This document shows positions 18,074 to 26,406 of a stretch of 64,000 bases of DNA, piece by piece. The translations under genes and the position numbers were made by a program. The notes beneath the pieces were generated by a model. It searched no databases. It saw only the letters and a program-made list of their open reading frames with translations, and had not been told where the DNA came from. The stretch spans positions 248,001-312,000 of the forward strand of contig NZ_CP046056.1 of the NCBI RefSeq assembly GCF_016132445.1. The letters run 5' to 3'. Positions within the stretch are counted from its first letter, which is position 1. The number at the start of each line of letters is the position of its first letter. Source of the DNA: Venatoribacter cucullus. Its GTDB lineage: Bacteria; Pseudomonadota; Gammaproteobacteria; Pseudomonadales; Oceanobacteraceae.

Positions 18074-19444
18074 TTACAGCTGCGCCAGCGCCTGTTGCAG
18101 GGTTTCGACGGCAATGACGGTCATGCCCGGCAGCGGCTGCCGCGGGGCATTGGCTTTGGGAACGATGGCGCGGGTAAAGCCGTGCTTGGCGGCCTCGCGG
18201 ATGCGTTCCTGCCCAGACGGCACCGGCCGGATTTCGCCGGATAACCCTACTTCCCCGAATACGATTAAATCCTGCGGTAAGGCCTGATTGCGGAAGCTCG
18301 ATAACGCCGCCAGCAGCAGTGCCAGATCGGCGGCGGTCTCATTCACCTTCACACCCCCCACCACATTAATGTACACATCCTGATCGCCCAGCATGACGCC
18401 ACCATGGCGGTGCAGGGCGGCCAGTAATAAATTCATGCGGTTCTGATCCAGCCCCACCGCCACCCGTTTGGGGTGACCAAAATGGCTGTCGTCGACCAGC
18501 GCCTGAATTTCCACCAGCAATGGCCGCGTTCCTTCCCAGATCACCATCACCACGCTGCCGGCGGCGGGTTCTTCACTGCGGCTTAAAAAAATGGAACTGG
18601 GGTTTTTCACTTCTTTCAGGCCGCTTTCCAGCATGGCAAACACGCCCAGCTCGTTGATGGCGCCGAAACGGTTTTTGATGCCGCGCAGCGTGCGGAAGCG
18701 GCTGTCACCGTCGCCTTCCAGCATGATCGAACAGTCGATCATATGCTCCAGCACTTTCGGGCCGGCCAGGGTGCCGTCTTTGGTGACGTGGCCGACCAGC
18801 AGCAGAATGGTGCCGGTCTGTTTGGCGTAGCGGGTGAGGGCGGCGGCACTTTCGCGCACCTGCGACACGCTGCCGGGGGCGGATTCCACGCCTTCCACGT
18901 GCATCACCTGAATGGAGTCGATGACCACCACTTTGGGCTGGTGTTGCTGCAGTAATTGCAGCAGCCGGTCGACACTGGTTTCGCTGAGCATATTCAGCTG
19001 GTCGGTGGGCAGGTTTAAGCGGCGCGCGCGCATCGCTACCTGCTGCAGGCTTTCTTCACCGGTGACGTACAGCGCCGGCAGGGTGGCGGCCAGCGCACAC
19101 ATGGTCTGCAGCAGTAAGGTGGATTTACCGGCGCCCGGATGGCCGCCGATGAGGATGGCGGAGCCTGGCACCAGACCGCCGCCGAGCACGCGGTCGAATT
19201 CCTGCATGCCACTGCTGATGCGCGGCACTTCCGCCAGATCCACATCGGCCAGGCGCTGAATGCCCTGCGTGCCGGCCGCCCCGGCATAGCCGCCGAGGCT
19301 GGCGTCGCGGGCCGGGGTTTTGGCCGCCGAGACGACAAATTCCTGCAAGGTATTCCAGGCACCACAATCGCTGCACTGGCCCTGCCATTTGCTGTGATCC
19401 GAGCCGCAATCGGTGCAGACATATGCGGTTTTTTTCTTGGCCAT
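18074..19444 (-). CDS. radA: DNA repair protein RadA
   Basis: A RecA-related ATPase of 456 residues that drives branch migration during recombination. It has the N-terminal C4 zinc motif CTDCGSDHSKWQGQCSDC, Walker A GGHPGAGKST, the RadA-specific motif KNRFG (within RGIKNRFGAINELG) and a Lon-protease-like C-terminal domain (GGVKVNETAADLALLLA, VFGEVGLSGEIRPV). The start used is the ATG at 19444 (MAKKKTAYVC). Three extra upstream codons are open but not family-like. It is convergent with mrpG and divergent from metY. Confidence 0.96.
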   Translation of the reverse strand: MAKKKTAYVCTDCGSDHSKWQGQCSDCGAWNTLQEFVVSAAKTPARDASLGGYAGAAGTQGIQRLADVDLAEVPRISSGMQEFDRVLGGGLVPGSAILIGGHPGAGKSTLLLQTMCALAATLPALYVTGEESLQQVAMRARRLNLPTDQLNMLSETSVDRLLQLLQQHQPKVVVIDSIQVMHVEGVESAPGSVSQVRESAAALTRYAKQTGTILLLVGHVTKDGTLAGPKVLEHMIDCSIMLEGDGDSRFRTLRGIKNRFGAINELGVFAMLESGLKEVKNPSSIFLSRSEEPAAGSVVMVIWEGTRPLLVEIQALVDDSHFGHPKRVAVGLDQNRMNLLLAALHRHGGVMLGDQDVYINVVGGVKVNETAADLALLLAALSSFRNQALPQDLIVFGEVGLSGEIRPVPSGQERIREAAKHGFTRAIVPKANAPRQPLPGMTVIAVETLQQALAQL

Positions 19445-19595
19445 AATAAACACTATCCGGAGCTGGTGACGGCGACGTGAAAGCGCCGAGTGTACGGCAT
19501 TCAGAGGATTCCGTCAGGCACTGCAGATGGCTATGGCAGGGCGGTGCAACTTGCTACACTCGGGACTTTCCGTCACCCAATAAGGATAATGCCCG

Positions 19596-20867
19596 ATGAA
19601 AATTGAGACTCAGGCTATTCACGCCGGCTTTAATGATGACCCGACCACCCGCGCGGTCGCGGTGCCGATTTATCAGACCACGTCCTACAGCTTCCGCGAT
19701 ACTCAGCACGGTGCCGACCTGTTCGACCTGAAAGAACCGGGCAATATTTACACCCGCATTATGAACCCCACCAACGATGTGCTGGAGCAGCGCCTGGCGG
19801 CGATGGAAGGTGGTATCGGCGCGCTCTGTATGGCCTCCGGTATGTCGGCCATTACCGCCAGCATTCAGACCCTGGCCCGCGCCGGCGATAACATCGTCAG
19901 CGTCAGCCAGCTGTACGGCGGTACTTACAATCTGTTCGCGCACACCTTTCCGCAGCAGGGTATTGAGGTGCGGATGGCGCGCGGAGACGATCTGATTGCT
20001 CTGGAAGCACTGATCGACGACAACACCAAAGCGCTGTTCTGTGAGTCCATCGGTAACCCGGCCGGCAACGTGGTTGATCTGCAGGCGCTGGCTGATATGG
20101 CGCACAAACATGGCGTGCCGGTGATTGTCGACAACACTGTCGCTACCCCGTATCTGTGCCGGCCGTTTGAATTTGGTGCCGACATCGTGGTGCATTCGTT
20201 AACCAAATACATTGGTGGGCATGGCACCACCGTGGGCGGTGCGATTGTCGATTCCGGTAAGTTCCCGTGGAAAGATAACCCGCGTTTCCCGCACTTTAAC
20301 CAGCCAGACCCTTCGTATCACGGTGTGGTTTACGCCGAGGCCTTTGGTCCGGCCGCCTTTATCGGCCGGGCCCGCGTGGTGCCGCTGCGTAATATGGGGG
20401 CGGCGCTGGCACCGCTGAGTGCTTTCCTGTTGCTGCAGGGCCTGGAAACCCTGGCGCTGCGGATGGACCGCCATGTGGAAAACGCCCAGAAAGTGGCGGA
20501 ATATCTGGCGGCCCATGAACAGGTGCTGTGGGTAAATTATGCCGGTTTGCCGACCAATAATTACCACGCCGTGGCGCAGCGTATGGTCGGTGGTAAACCC
20601 TCGGCGATTTTAAGTTTCGGCATTAAAGGAGGTGCCGAAGCCGGGGCCAAATTCATTGATGCGCTGCAGATGATCAAACGTCTGGTGAATATTGGTGATG
20701 CCAAATCACTGGCCTGTCATCCGGCCACCACGACGCATCGCCAGCTGAACGAGGAAGAGCTGGCCAAGGCCGGTGTCAGCCGTGATCTGGTCCGCCTGTC
20801 GATTGGTATCGAGCATGTGGATGATATCATCGCCGATGTTGAGCAGGCGCTGGCCGCCGCACGTTAA
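19596..20867 (+). CDS. metY: O-acetylhomoserine sulfhydrylase (MetY type)
   Basis: A PLP enzyme of 423 residues, a normal length for MetY, that makes homocysteine from O-acetyl- or O-succinyl-homoserine and sulfide. It contains IYQTTSYSFRDTQHGADLF, YTRIMNPTNDVLEQRLAAMEGG (shown here as YTRIMNPTNDVLEQ), the phosphate-binding MASGMSAI and the PLP lysine in SLTKYIGGHG. The start ATG follows AAGGATAATGCCCG. It is transcribed alone, with a good terminator after it. A second Cys/Met-metabolism PLP enzyme lies at 61180. Confidence 0.93.
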   Translation: MKIETQAIHAGFNDDPTTRAVAVPIYQTTSYSFRDTQHGADLFDLKEPGNIYTRIMNPTNDVLEQRLAAMEGGIGALCMASGMSAITASIQTLARAGDNIVSVSQLYGGTYNLFAHTFPQQGIEVRMARGDDLIALEALIDDNTKALFCESIGNPAGNVVDLQALADMAHKHGVPVIVDNTVATPYLCRPFEFGADIVVHSLTKYIGGHGTTVGGAIVDSGKFPWKDNPRFPHFNQPDPSYHGVVYAEAFGPAAFIGRARVVPLRNMGAALAPLSAFLLLQGLETLALRMDRHVENAQKVAEYLAAHEQVLWVNYAGLPTNNYHAVAQRMVGGKPSAILSFGIKGGAEAGAKFIDALQMIKRLVNIGDAKSLACHPATTTHRQLNEEELAKAGVSRDLVRLSIGIEHVDDIIADVEQALAAAR

Positions 20868-20878
20868 ACCCTTGTGTT

Positions 20879-20907
20879 CCGGCAGTCACTGGCTGCCGGT
20901 ATTTTTT
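20879..20907 (+). terminator. Rho-independent terminator after metY
   Basis: The stem CCGGCAG/CTGCCGG (20879-20885 and 20893-20899) has a 7-base loop and is followed by TATTTTTT. It starts 11 bases after the metY stop and ends 26 bases before the next gene. Confidence 0.88.
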
Positions 20908-20933
20908 AACAGCAGGCTAGTCTGGGAGCCGTT

Positions 20934-21593
20934 ATGTCATTTGGTCAGTTTATTGCGTTAATCAGTTTTGTCCTGTCGATGGGGACCATTGCGGTAACGT
21001 ATTACGTTGGTACAACACAGGGTACCGCCTTACTCTGTAACCCCTTTATTGTGGGGTGCACCGATATTACGCATACCGGTATGAAAGGTGCGGCCGGCTT
21101 TATTTTCCGTGGTGGTCTGGTAACGGCCTGCGCATTTTTTATGGTCTGGTGGGTGGTTATGCACACCTGGCTGCAGGGGCGCAGTAACCGCATCGCACTG
21201 AATGCGATGACGATCCTGGGCGTTATTGGTGCCATTGGTTTGATTGTGGGTACCGCCGTATTGCTGCCGGAAAAAGCCGAAAGCCCGTTTAAAGTACATG
21301 TGAAAGGGGCCAACCTGTTTTTCCAGGGCACAATTATTGCCATTCTGATCAGCTACGTGCTGATTTATAAAGCCCGGAAAAATGGCTTTGAGGTGCCGTC
21401 ATTCCGCCTTAAATCCATTATTCTGATTGCCTTGACGGTGATGTCGATACTGGTTGAAGGCGCTGCAATTACCGTCAATATGAGCAATAAAAGCCGGATT
21501 ATTGAGTGGTGGGGAACTCTGTTTGTCGGCATGTATTTCCTGTCGTCCTACTGGGACTGGAAGCGTGTGCGTCTGGTCAGCGAAGATCGCTGA
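20934..21593 (+). CDS. Six-helix membrane protein, possibly FRAG1/DRAM/Sfk1 family
   Basis: A 219-residue inner-membrane protein with about six hydrophobic helices and the loop CNPFIVGCTDITHTGMKG after helix 1. That loop recalls the FRAG1/DRAM/Sfk1 (CWH43 N-terminal) family. Other motifs include FIFRGGLV and WWGTLFVGMYFLSSYWDW. I do not recognise a specific bacterial function. The gene stands alone between two hairpins. Assignment to the family is from pattern memory and is moderate at best. Confidence 0.6.
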   Translation: MSFGQFIALISFVLSMGTIAVTYYVGTTQGTALLCNPFIVGCTDITHTGMKGAAGFIFRGGLVTACAFFMVWWVVMHTWLQGRSNRIALNAMTILGVIGAIGLIVGTAVLLPEKAESPFKVHVKGANLFFQGTIIAILISYVLIYKARKNGFEVPSFRLKSIILIALTVMSILVEGAAITVNMSNKSRIIEWWGTLFVGMYFLSSYWDWKRVRLVSEDR

Positions 21594-21644
21594 TTTCCTG
21601 ACCGGCGTCAGGTGCGCCGGCCAGCCAAAACGCCTATGCTGACT

Positions 21645-21663
21645 AAGCGCCGTTAAGGCGCTT
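21645..21663 (+). terminator. Short hairpin upstream of the TIGR02647 gene
   Basis: AAGCGCC/GGCGCTT with loop GTTAA, followed by CATTTAT. This could be a weak terminator for the preceding membrane-protein gene or a leader hairpin of the following one, whose start is 21 bases downstream. Confidence 0.4.
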
Positions 21664-21683
21664 CATTTATAAGGAAACATTGC

Positions 21684-21917
21684 ATGGCCATTCCCGTTGA
21701 TCTTCTGCACGAAATGAATCTGCTGGCGCATTACGATCTGCACAGCATGCAAAAGGGTATTAAAGTGCACTCCGATGCCGGGCCAGAGATGATTGCGGCG
21801 GCACAGCGCCTGCATCAGAAAGGGCTGATTGATCAGCCGGATGGCGGCTATCTGACCACGCTCGGGCATGATGCCGCCGAGCACGTACAGAATCTGTTGC
21901 AGATTCTGCGTGGCTGA
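21684..21917 (+). CDS. TIGR02647 family small protein
   Basis: A 77-residue soluble protein of unknown function that matches the TIGR02647 family known from Pseudomonas and Shewanella. The pattern is a short helical N-terminus (LLHEMNLLAHYDLHSMQ), then GIKVHSDAGPEMIAAAQRLH, KGLID, DGGYLTTLG and AAEHVQNLLQIL. The layout resembles a small winged-helix-like fold. An AAGGAAACATTGC leader sets the ATG. It is convergent with rsmE, whose stop is only five bases away. Confidence 0.75.
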   Translation: MAIPVDLLHEMNLLAHYDLHSMQKGIKVHSDAGPEMIAAAQRLHQKGLIDQPDGGYLTTLGHDAAEHVQNLLQILRG

Positions 21918-21922
21918 TGGCT

Positions 21923-22657
21923 TCAGGCGCTGAAGTCGCCCCACTGAAACTGCAGTACGCTGAGGGCCGCGAGGGCTGCGGTTTCAGTACGCAAAATCCG
22001 CGGGCCTAAGGTCAGGCCGGCAAAACCGGCCTGCAGCGCCTGCTCTACCTCGGTATCACTGAAACCGCCTTCCGGCCCCACCAGTAATGCAATGGCGTCT
22101 GGTTGCGCATAATCGCGCAGTGGCTTTTGCTGGTGCGGATGCAGCAATAACCGGACATCTTCCTGGCGGGCGCTTGTCCAGTCGAGAAAATGCACCGGCT
22201 GGTGGATTTCCGGCACCCAGGTGCGGCCACTTTGCTCACAGGCCGCGACGGCCACGTTACGCCAGTGCTCCATTTTTTTATCCAGTCGCTCACCCTTTAA
22301 GCGCACCTCACAGCGTTCGCTCCACAGCGGTGTAATGTCGCTGATACCCAGCTCGGTGGCTTTCTGAATGGTGAAATCCATCCGGTCACCTTTTGAAACG
22401 ACCTGGCCCAGGTGCAGTGCTAAGCGCAGTGGCGGTTCCTGACGCAGACATTGCTGCAATTCGACTGCGGCTGATTTTTTCTGCACGTCGCACAGGCGGG
22501 CAGCAAATTCACTGCCGCGGCCATTAAATACCAGTACCGCATCCTGTTCTGTCATCCGCAGGACGCGCAGCAGATGAGTGGCGTTGTTGTCGTCCAGTGG
22601 CAGCTGGGTGCCGGCTGCGCTGGCCTGAGGCAAATAAATTCGCGGGGCGGAGCTCAT
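21923..22657 (-). CDS. rsmE: 16S rRNA m3U1498 methyltransferase
   Basis: A 244-residue SPOUT-class methyltransferase that methylates N3 of U1498 in 16S rRNA. The N-terminal PUA-like part (RIYLPQA, HLLRVLRM) is followed by KGDRMDFTIQKATELGI, the knot-forming LLVGPEGGFSDTEVEQA and LGPRILRTETAALAAL, which are all RsmE signatures. It is the last gene of the minus-strand series pomA-pomB-PilZ-rsmE, starting 28 bases after the PilZ gene. Confidence 0.95.
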   Translation of the reverse strand: MSSAPRIYLPQASAAGTQLPLDDNNATHLLRVLRMTEQDAVLVFNGRGSEFAARLCDVQKKSAAVELQQCLRQEPPLRLALHLGQVVSKGDRMDFTIQKATELGISDITPLWSERCEVRLKGERLDKKMEHWRNVAVAACEQSGRTWVPEIHQPVHFLDWTSARQEDVRLLLHPHQQKPLRDYAQPDAIALLVGPEGGFSDTEVEQALQAGFAGLTLGPRILRTETAALAALSVLQFQWGDFSA

Positions 22658-22685
22658 GGGATACCTGTGGTTGTGGTGCCGTGGT

Positions 22686-23252
22686 TCAGTCGCCGGCCCG
22701 CTGCTGGCGCAGGGTGCGGCTTTGCAGCTGGAATAAATGCTGAATCAGCATTTCCTGTTCTGCTTCTTTCAGGCCGTCAAAATTAACCCGTACCTGATAA
22801 CGGCCGCGATCATGATTCACTTCTTTTACCGAAACAATATCACCGGCCAGTGACAGGCTGGCATTGGACGGTTTCAGCTGCATATTCAGCAACATAAAGC
22901 GTTCAGCCTGCAGCGGTTCATCAGTATAAAAGGCAATGCCGCAAGCGCTCAGATTAACCTGCATGCGCGCTTCGTTGCTGCCATTATGCAGCTCTGGCGT
23001 GTCACCCGGGTGATCGTGGGTGTTGTGCAGCAGATTGATTTTGCGGTTAAACAGCTCCAGCACCTGCCCCAGTTGCGGGTGGCTGGCCCGCACCTGATGC
23101 AGCAGTAAGCCTAGCTCCTGCTCCAGTTGTTTCAGTTCGGAAGTCTGCAGTTGATGCTCGCTGCGCCACTGCTCAAATTCATCCGCACTGAGGGGGCGGA
23201 ATTCCATAATGACTTCGTCATCGAGGCGGAAGAAACGGCGTCTTTCCTGCAT
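22686..23252 (-). CDS. PilZ-domain protein next to the flagellar stator
   Basis: A 188-residue cytoplasmic protein. The N-terminus (RRRFFRLDDEVIMEF) is followed by a helical middle (residues about 20-75) and a C-terminal PilZ-like domain (LSACGIAFYTDEPL, GRYQVRVNFDGL, EMLIQHLFQLQSRTLRQQ). The classical RxxxR and D/NxSxxG c-di-GMP motifs are only partly visible (RRRFFR; NLSACG). It starts 17 bases after pomB, so I infer a link to motor control, such as a YcgR-like brake. The Shine-Dalgarno sequence is weak. Confidence 0.72.
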   Translation of the reverse strand: MQERRRFFRLDDEVIMEFRPLSADEFEQWRSEHQLQTSELKQLEQELGLLLHQVRASHPQLGQVLELFNRKINLLHNTHDHPGDTPELHNGSNEARMQVNLSACGIAFYTDEPLQAERFMLLNMQLKPSNASLSLAGDIVSVKEVNHDRGRYQVRVNFDGLKEAEQEMLIQHLFQLQSRTLRQQRAGD

Positions 23253-23269
23253 TGTTATTATTATCCTGT

Positions 23270-24256
23270 TCAGAAAATTTCGTTGGGCGACAGCTCAAAA
23301 TCTTCCGGGCGGGCGTTGAAGGCATCTTCAACTGCCGGGGTCGTTTGCGGCTGAATAATCGGTTGATCGTCGTCGTCATCTTCCTGCGAACGCAAAATAA
23401 TAATTTCTACCCGCCGGTTGCGCTCACGGGTTTCCGCATCCAGATTCGGCACCAGCGGCATGGTGTCGGCGTGACCAACAATCTGAAAGCGGCTGGCGTC
23501 CATTTCCGGGGCGATAAACAACTCTTCGGCAAACGCCGCCGCCCGGGCTGAAGACAATGTCCAGTTAGAACGGAAGCGACCGCCGCGGATAGGAATATCA
23601 TCGGTATGGCCTTCCACGGAAATTTTGCCCGGAATGGTGACCAGCACCTCGCGGATTTTATCGACCACCGGCAAAAATTTATCCTCGATATAATCCGAGC
23701 CGGAGCGGAAGGCGCCTTGCTGCGGAATACGGATAATAATTTTTTTACCGACGGTCTCAATTTCCACCTGACCCTGGGCAATTTCACTTTCCAGCCGGGT
23801 GGCGATATCCAGCGCCATTTCTTCACTCTTTTGGATTTCGGCCTGCTCAGACGATGAAGGCACCACCACTTCGCGGGTTTGCATGCCGCGATCGCCCTGG
23901 CGTTCGATCTGTTGCTGGGTTTCGTCCTGGCACAGCACTTCCAGTGAACTGCGGGTGATATCGTTGGTTTTCTGCCGCACTTCATTAATGGGCGTCGGCT
24001 CCGGAATAGAGGGGCTGAAATGACGCGCAATCACGCTGGTGCCTTTCGGTGGGTCATCAACGTTGATAACCGTCTGCACACCAAAGGCCTCGCGCAGCTC
24101 ACCGGCCAGACGTTTGAATTTCAGGGCATCAATTTCGGAAAACGACAGCAGCAGCACGAAGAAGCACATCAGCAGCGACATCAGGTCGGCGAAGGTCATG
24201 ATCCAGGCCGCCATTTTCGGACATTCCGGACATTCGAGTTCTTCTTCCGGCGCCAT
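23270..24256 (-). CDS. pomB: Flagellar stator protein PomB (MotB family)
   Basis: A 328-residue stator subunit anchored to peptidoglycan. One N-terminal helix carries the ion-binding aspartate D24 (TFADLMSLLMCFFVLLLSFS), the position known from Vibrio PomB. The C-terminal OmpA-like domain contains VEGHTDDIPI, SNWTLSSARAA and GHADTMPL. The segment SEIDALKFKRLAGELREAFG is typical of the Na+-type PomB. Its ATG overlaps the pomA stop by one base. With PomA it forms the torque-generating stator. Confidence 0.93.
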   Translation of the reverse strand: MAPEEELECPECPKMAAWIMTFADLMSLLMCFFVLLLSFSEIDALKFKRLAGELREAFGVQTVINVDDPPKGTSVIARHFSPSIPEPTPINEVRQKTNDITRSSLEVLCQDETQQQIERQGDRGMQTREVVVPSSSEQAEIQKSEEMALDIATRLESEIAQGQVEIETVGKKIIIRIPQQGAFRSGSDYIEDKFLPVVDKIREVLVTIPGKISVEGHTDDIPIRGGRFRSNWTLSSARAAAFAEELFIAPEMDASRFQIVGHADTMPLVPNLDAETRERNRRVEIIILRSQEDDDDDQPIIQPQTTPAVEDAFNARPEDFELSPNEIF

Positions 24257-25014
24257 TACTGCTCTCCGGTATTGCGTTTGCTCTTCTGGATATAGGTCTG
24301 CAGCATGGATTCAATGACGCGCGGATTCTGGCCGCTCTGAATGGCCAGCAGGGCGTCAATAATCATGTTTTTCAGGCGCGCCTCTTCCTCTTTGCGCAAC
24401 GTCAGCTTGTCGGCAATCGGCAGCGCGATCATGGTCGCCATCATGGCGCCATAGAGAGTGGTCAGCAGCGCCACCGCCATGGCCGGGCCGATGGATTTCG
24501 GGTCATCCATATTCGCCAGCATCGCCACCAGACCAATCAGGGTACCGATCATGCCCATGGCCGGAGCCACATCGCCAATGGCCTTAAAAATGTTAATGCC
24601 GATGGCGTGGCGCTCGACGGTTTGTTTCATATCTTTGTTCATCAGCGTGCGGACCACGTCCGGGTCGTGGCCGTCCACCAGCAGCTGAATGCCTTTGCCA
24701 AGAAATTCATCACTGACTTCGCGGCCTTCCAGCGACAGCAGCCCACCTTTACGCGCCATGCCGGCCATTTCCACCACTTCTTCGATGATTTTTTCCGGCT
24801 TGCTGAGCTTGAAGGAGAAAGCTTTGGCGGCCACTTTTACGGCACCCAGAAACTGCCCCAGTTCGAACTTCACCATCACGGCAAACATACTGCCGACAAT
24901 CACAATAAGAATGGACGGTACGTTGACGAACATACTGATGTCGCCGCCCAGGATCATGGCCATGATCACAATGGCGAGGGCGCCTACTATCCCGATAAGC
25001 GATGCGAGATCCAC
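24256..25014 (-). CDS. pomA: Flagellar stator protein PomA (MotA family)
   Basis: A 252-residue inner-membrane stator subunit with four helices. It starts MDLASLIGIVGALAIVIMAM from a GTG at 25014 behind AAGGAG. MIGTLIGLVAMLANMDDP and GAMMATMIALPIADKL are MotA/PomA signatures. The cytoplasmic loop has charged residues for rotor contact. The N-terminus is much closer to Na+-driven PomA than to H+-driven MotA, so Na+ is the likely coupling ion, in line with an Mrp Na+ antiporter in the same window. Confidence 0.93.
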   Translation of the reverse strand: MDLASLIGIVGALAIVIMAMILGGDISMFVNVPSILIVIVGSMFAVMVKFELGQFLGAVKVAAKAFSFKLSKPEKIIEEVVEMAGMARKGGLLSLEGREVSDEFLGKGIQLLVDGHDPDVVRTLMNKDMKQTVERHAIGINIFKAIGDVAPAMGMIGTLIGLVAMLANMDDPKSIGPAMAVALLTTLYGAMMATMIALPIADKLTLRKEEEARLKNMIIDALLAIQSGQNPRVIESMLQTYIQKSKRNTGEQ

Positions 25015-25120
25015 GGATGCTCCTTGATTAAGCGTTAACTGCGCCCAAGTTTAGCTAATCTGCCGTAGAAATGCCCCGCCTTGACAAAATTGTTGTTGAT
25101 CCTGGGCAAGCTGGCTGCGG

Positions 25121-25149
25121 TTGACCGCCCCCGGGCTTGGCGTTAGTGT
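25121..25149 (+). promoter_or_regulatory. Candidate sigma-70 promoter for xseB-ispA-dxs
   Basis: TTGACC (25121-25126), a 17-base spacer and TAGTGT (25144-25149) lie 28 bases before the xseB start. The -35 box is good and the -10 box is weak (four of six), so this is only a candidate. Confidence 0.4.
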
Positions 25150-25176
25150 TGCCGGCTCTGTGCAAGAGCCCTGATT

Positions 25177-25413
25177 ATGAGCACCAAAACCCCCGTCTTT
25201 ACCTTTGAAACCGCCCTCGCTGAACTGGAGCAACTGGTACAGCGCATGGAAAGCGGCGAGTTGTCGTTGGAAGAATCGCTGCAGTCCTTTGAACAAGGCG
25301 TCAAACTGACCCGTCAGTGTCAGCAGGCGCTCAGCAGTGCCGAGCAGCGTGTACAGCTGCTGCTGGAACAAAATGGCCAATCGGTAGCCCAGCCGTTCCA
25401 GGGAGAACAATGA
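25177..25413 (+). CDS. xseB: Exonuclease VII small subunit
   Basis: A 78-residue protein with the XseB pattern FETALAELEQLVQRMESGEL, SLEESLQSFEQGVKLTRQCQ and AEQRVQLL. It is the small subunit of exonuclease VII, which degrades single-stranded DNA together with XseA (not in this window). The stop overlaps the ispA start by four bases (ATGA). The linkage xseB-ispA-dxs is common in gammaproteobacteria. Confidence 0.95.
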   Translation: MSTKTPVFTFETALAELEQLVQRMESGELSLEESLQSFEQGVKLTRQCQQALSSAEQRVQLLLEQNGQSVAQPFQGEQ

Positions 25414-26297
25414 TGCTGGCCAGCCGTTTGCAGATGGTGCAACAGCGCATTGCCGGGCAGTTGCAGCAGCATTTACAGGCACTGCAACCGGCTGACCCGC
25501 GTCTGGCTGAAGCCATGCAATACGGCGTTCTGAACGGTGGTAAACGTCTGCGGCCGTTTCTGATTTATGCCACCTGCGAAGCGCTGGGAGGTACCACCGA
25601 AGCGGCTGATGCCGCCGCCGTGGCCATGGAAATGGTGCACAGCTACAGTCTGGTTCATGACGATCTGCCGGCGATGGATGACGATGATCTGCGCCGCGGC
25701 AAACCCACCTGCCATATTGCCTTTGATGAAGCCACCGCCATTCTGGCCGGCGATGGCCTGTTAACGGCGGCGTTTGCGGTATTGGCTGACGCGCCGGCCC
25801 AGACCGATACTCAGCGCCTGCAGCTGATTCGCCTGCTGGCACAGGCCGCCGGTGCCGCCGGTATGGTGGCCGGGCAGAATATCGATCTTGGCCATGTTGG
25901 CAAGCCGATGACGCTGGCCCAGCTGGAAACCATGCACCGTTATAAAACCGGCGCGCTGATCCGCGCCGCGGTCCTGATGGGCGCTGCCTGTGCGCCGCTG
26001 GCACCGGCGGCGGCAACCTTGCAGGCACTGACGGACTATGCCGATGCCGTGGGGCTGGCCTTTCAGGTGTGGGATGACATTCTGGATGTGGAAGGCGACA
26101 CCGCCGTGCTGGGTAAACAGCAGGGTTCGGATCTGGCCCACAACAAACCTACCTACCCGTCGCTGCTGGGGCTGGAGGGGGCGCGCAGCAAGGCCACAGA
26201 ACTGATTGACCGGGCGCAGCAGGCGTTACTGCAGGTGCCGGGCGATACCAGCCTGCTGGCCGGGCTGGCCCGCTATGTGATTAACCGCGACCATTGA
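25410..26297 (+). CDS. ispA: Farnesyl diphosphate synthase (geranyltranstransferase)
   Basis: A 295-residue all-helical prenyl transferase that makes farnesyl diphosphate from IPP and DMAPP. It has NGGKRLRPFLIY, the first aspartate-rich motif HDDLPAMDDDDLRRGKPT, and the second motif FQVWDDILDVEGD. The start is the ATG at 25410, overlapping the xseB stop and preceded by GGGAG. A second ATG follows at once at 25413. The gene operates downstream of Dxs, which is encoded next. Confidence 0.95.
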   Translation: MMLASRLQMVQQRIAGQLQQHLQALQPADPRLAEAMQYGVLNGGKRLRPFLIYATCEALGGTTEAADAAAVAMEMVHSYSLVHDDLPAMDDDDLRRGKPTCHIAFDEATAILAGDGLLTAAFAVLADAPAQTDTQRLQLIRLLAQAAGAAGMVAGQNIDLGHVGKPMTLAQLETMHRYKTGALIRAAVLMGAACAPLAPAAATLQALTDYADAVGLAFQVWDDILDVEGDTAVLGKQQGSDLAHNKPTYPSLLGLEGARSKATELIDRAQQALLQVPGDTSLLAGLARYVINRDH

Positions 26298-26406
26298 CCG
26301 GCGCGGCGGTCATGATTGCCGCTACTCATTGCCGCCAACAGCCGTTAGAATAGCAGCCCTTTTGTGCCGGCTGCGCCGGCCCCGTTGATGTGCTGACTGC
26401 AGGCCG

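Noticed and set aside
19445-19595. Possible SAM riboswitch ahead of metY
   Set aside because: The radA-metY interval is only 151 bases and shows neither the expected multi-helix layout nor a terminator before the ATG.
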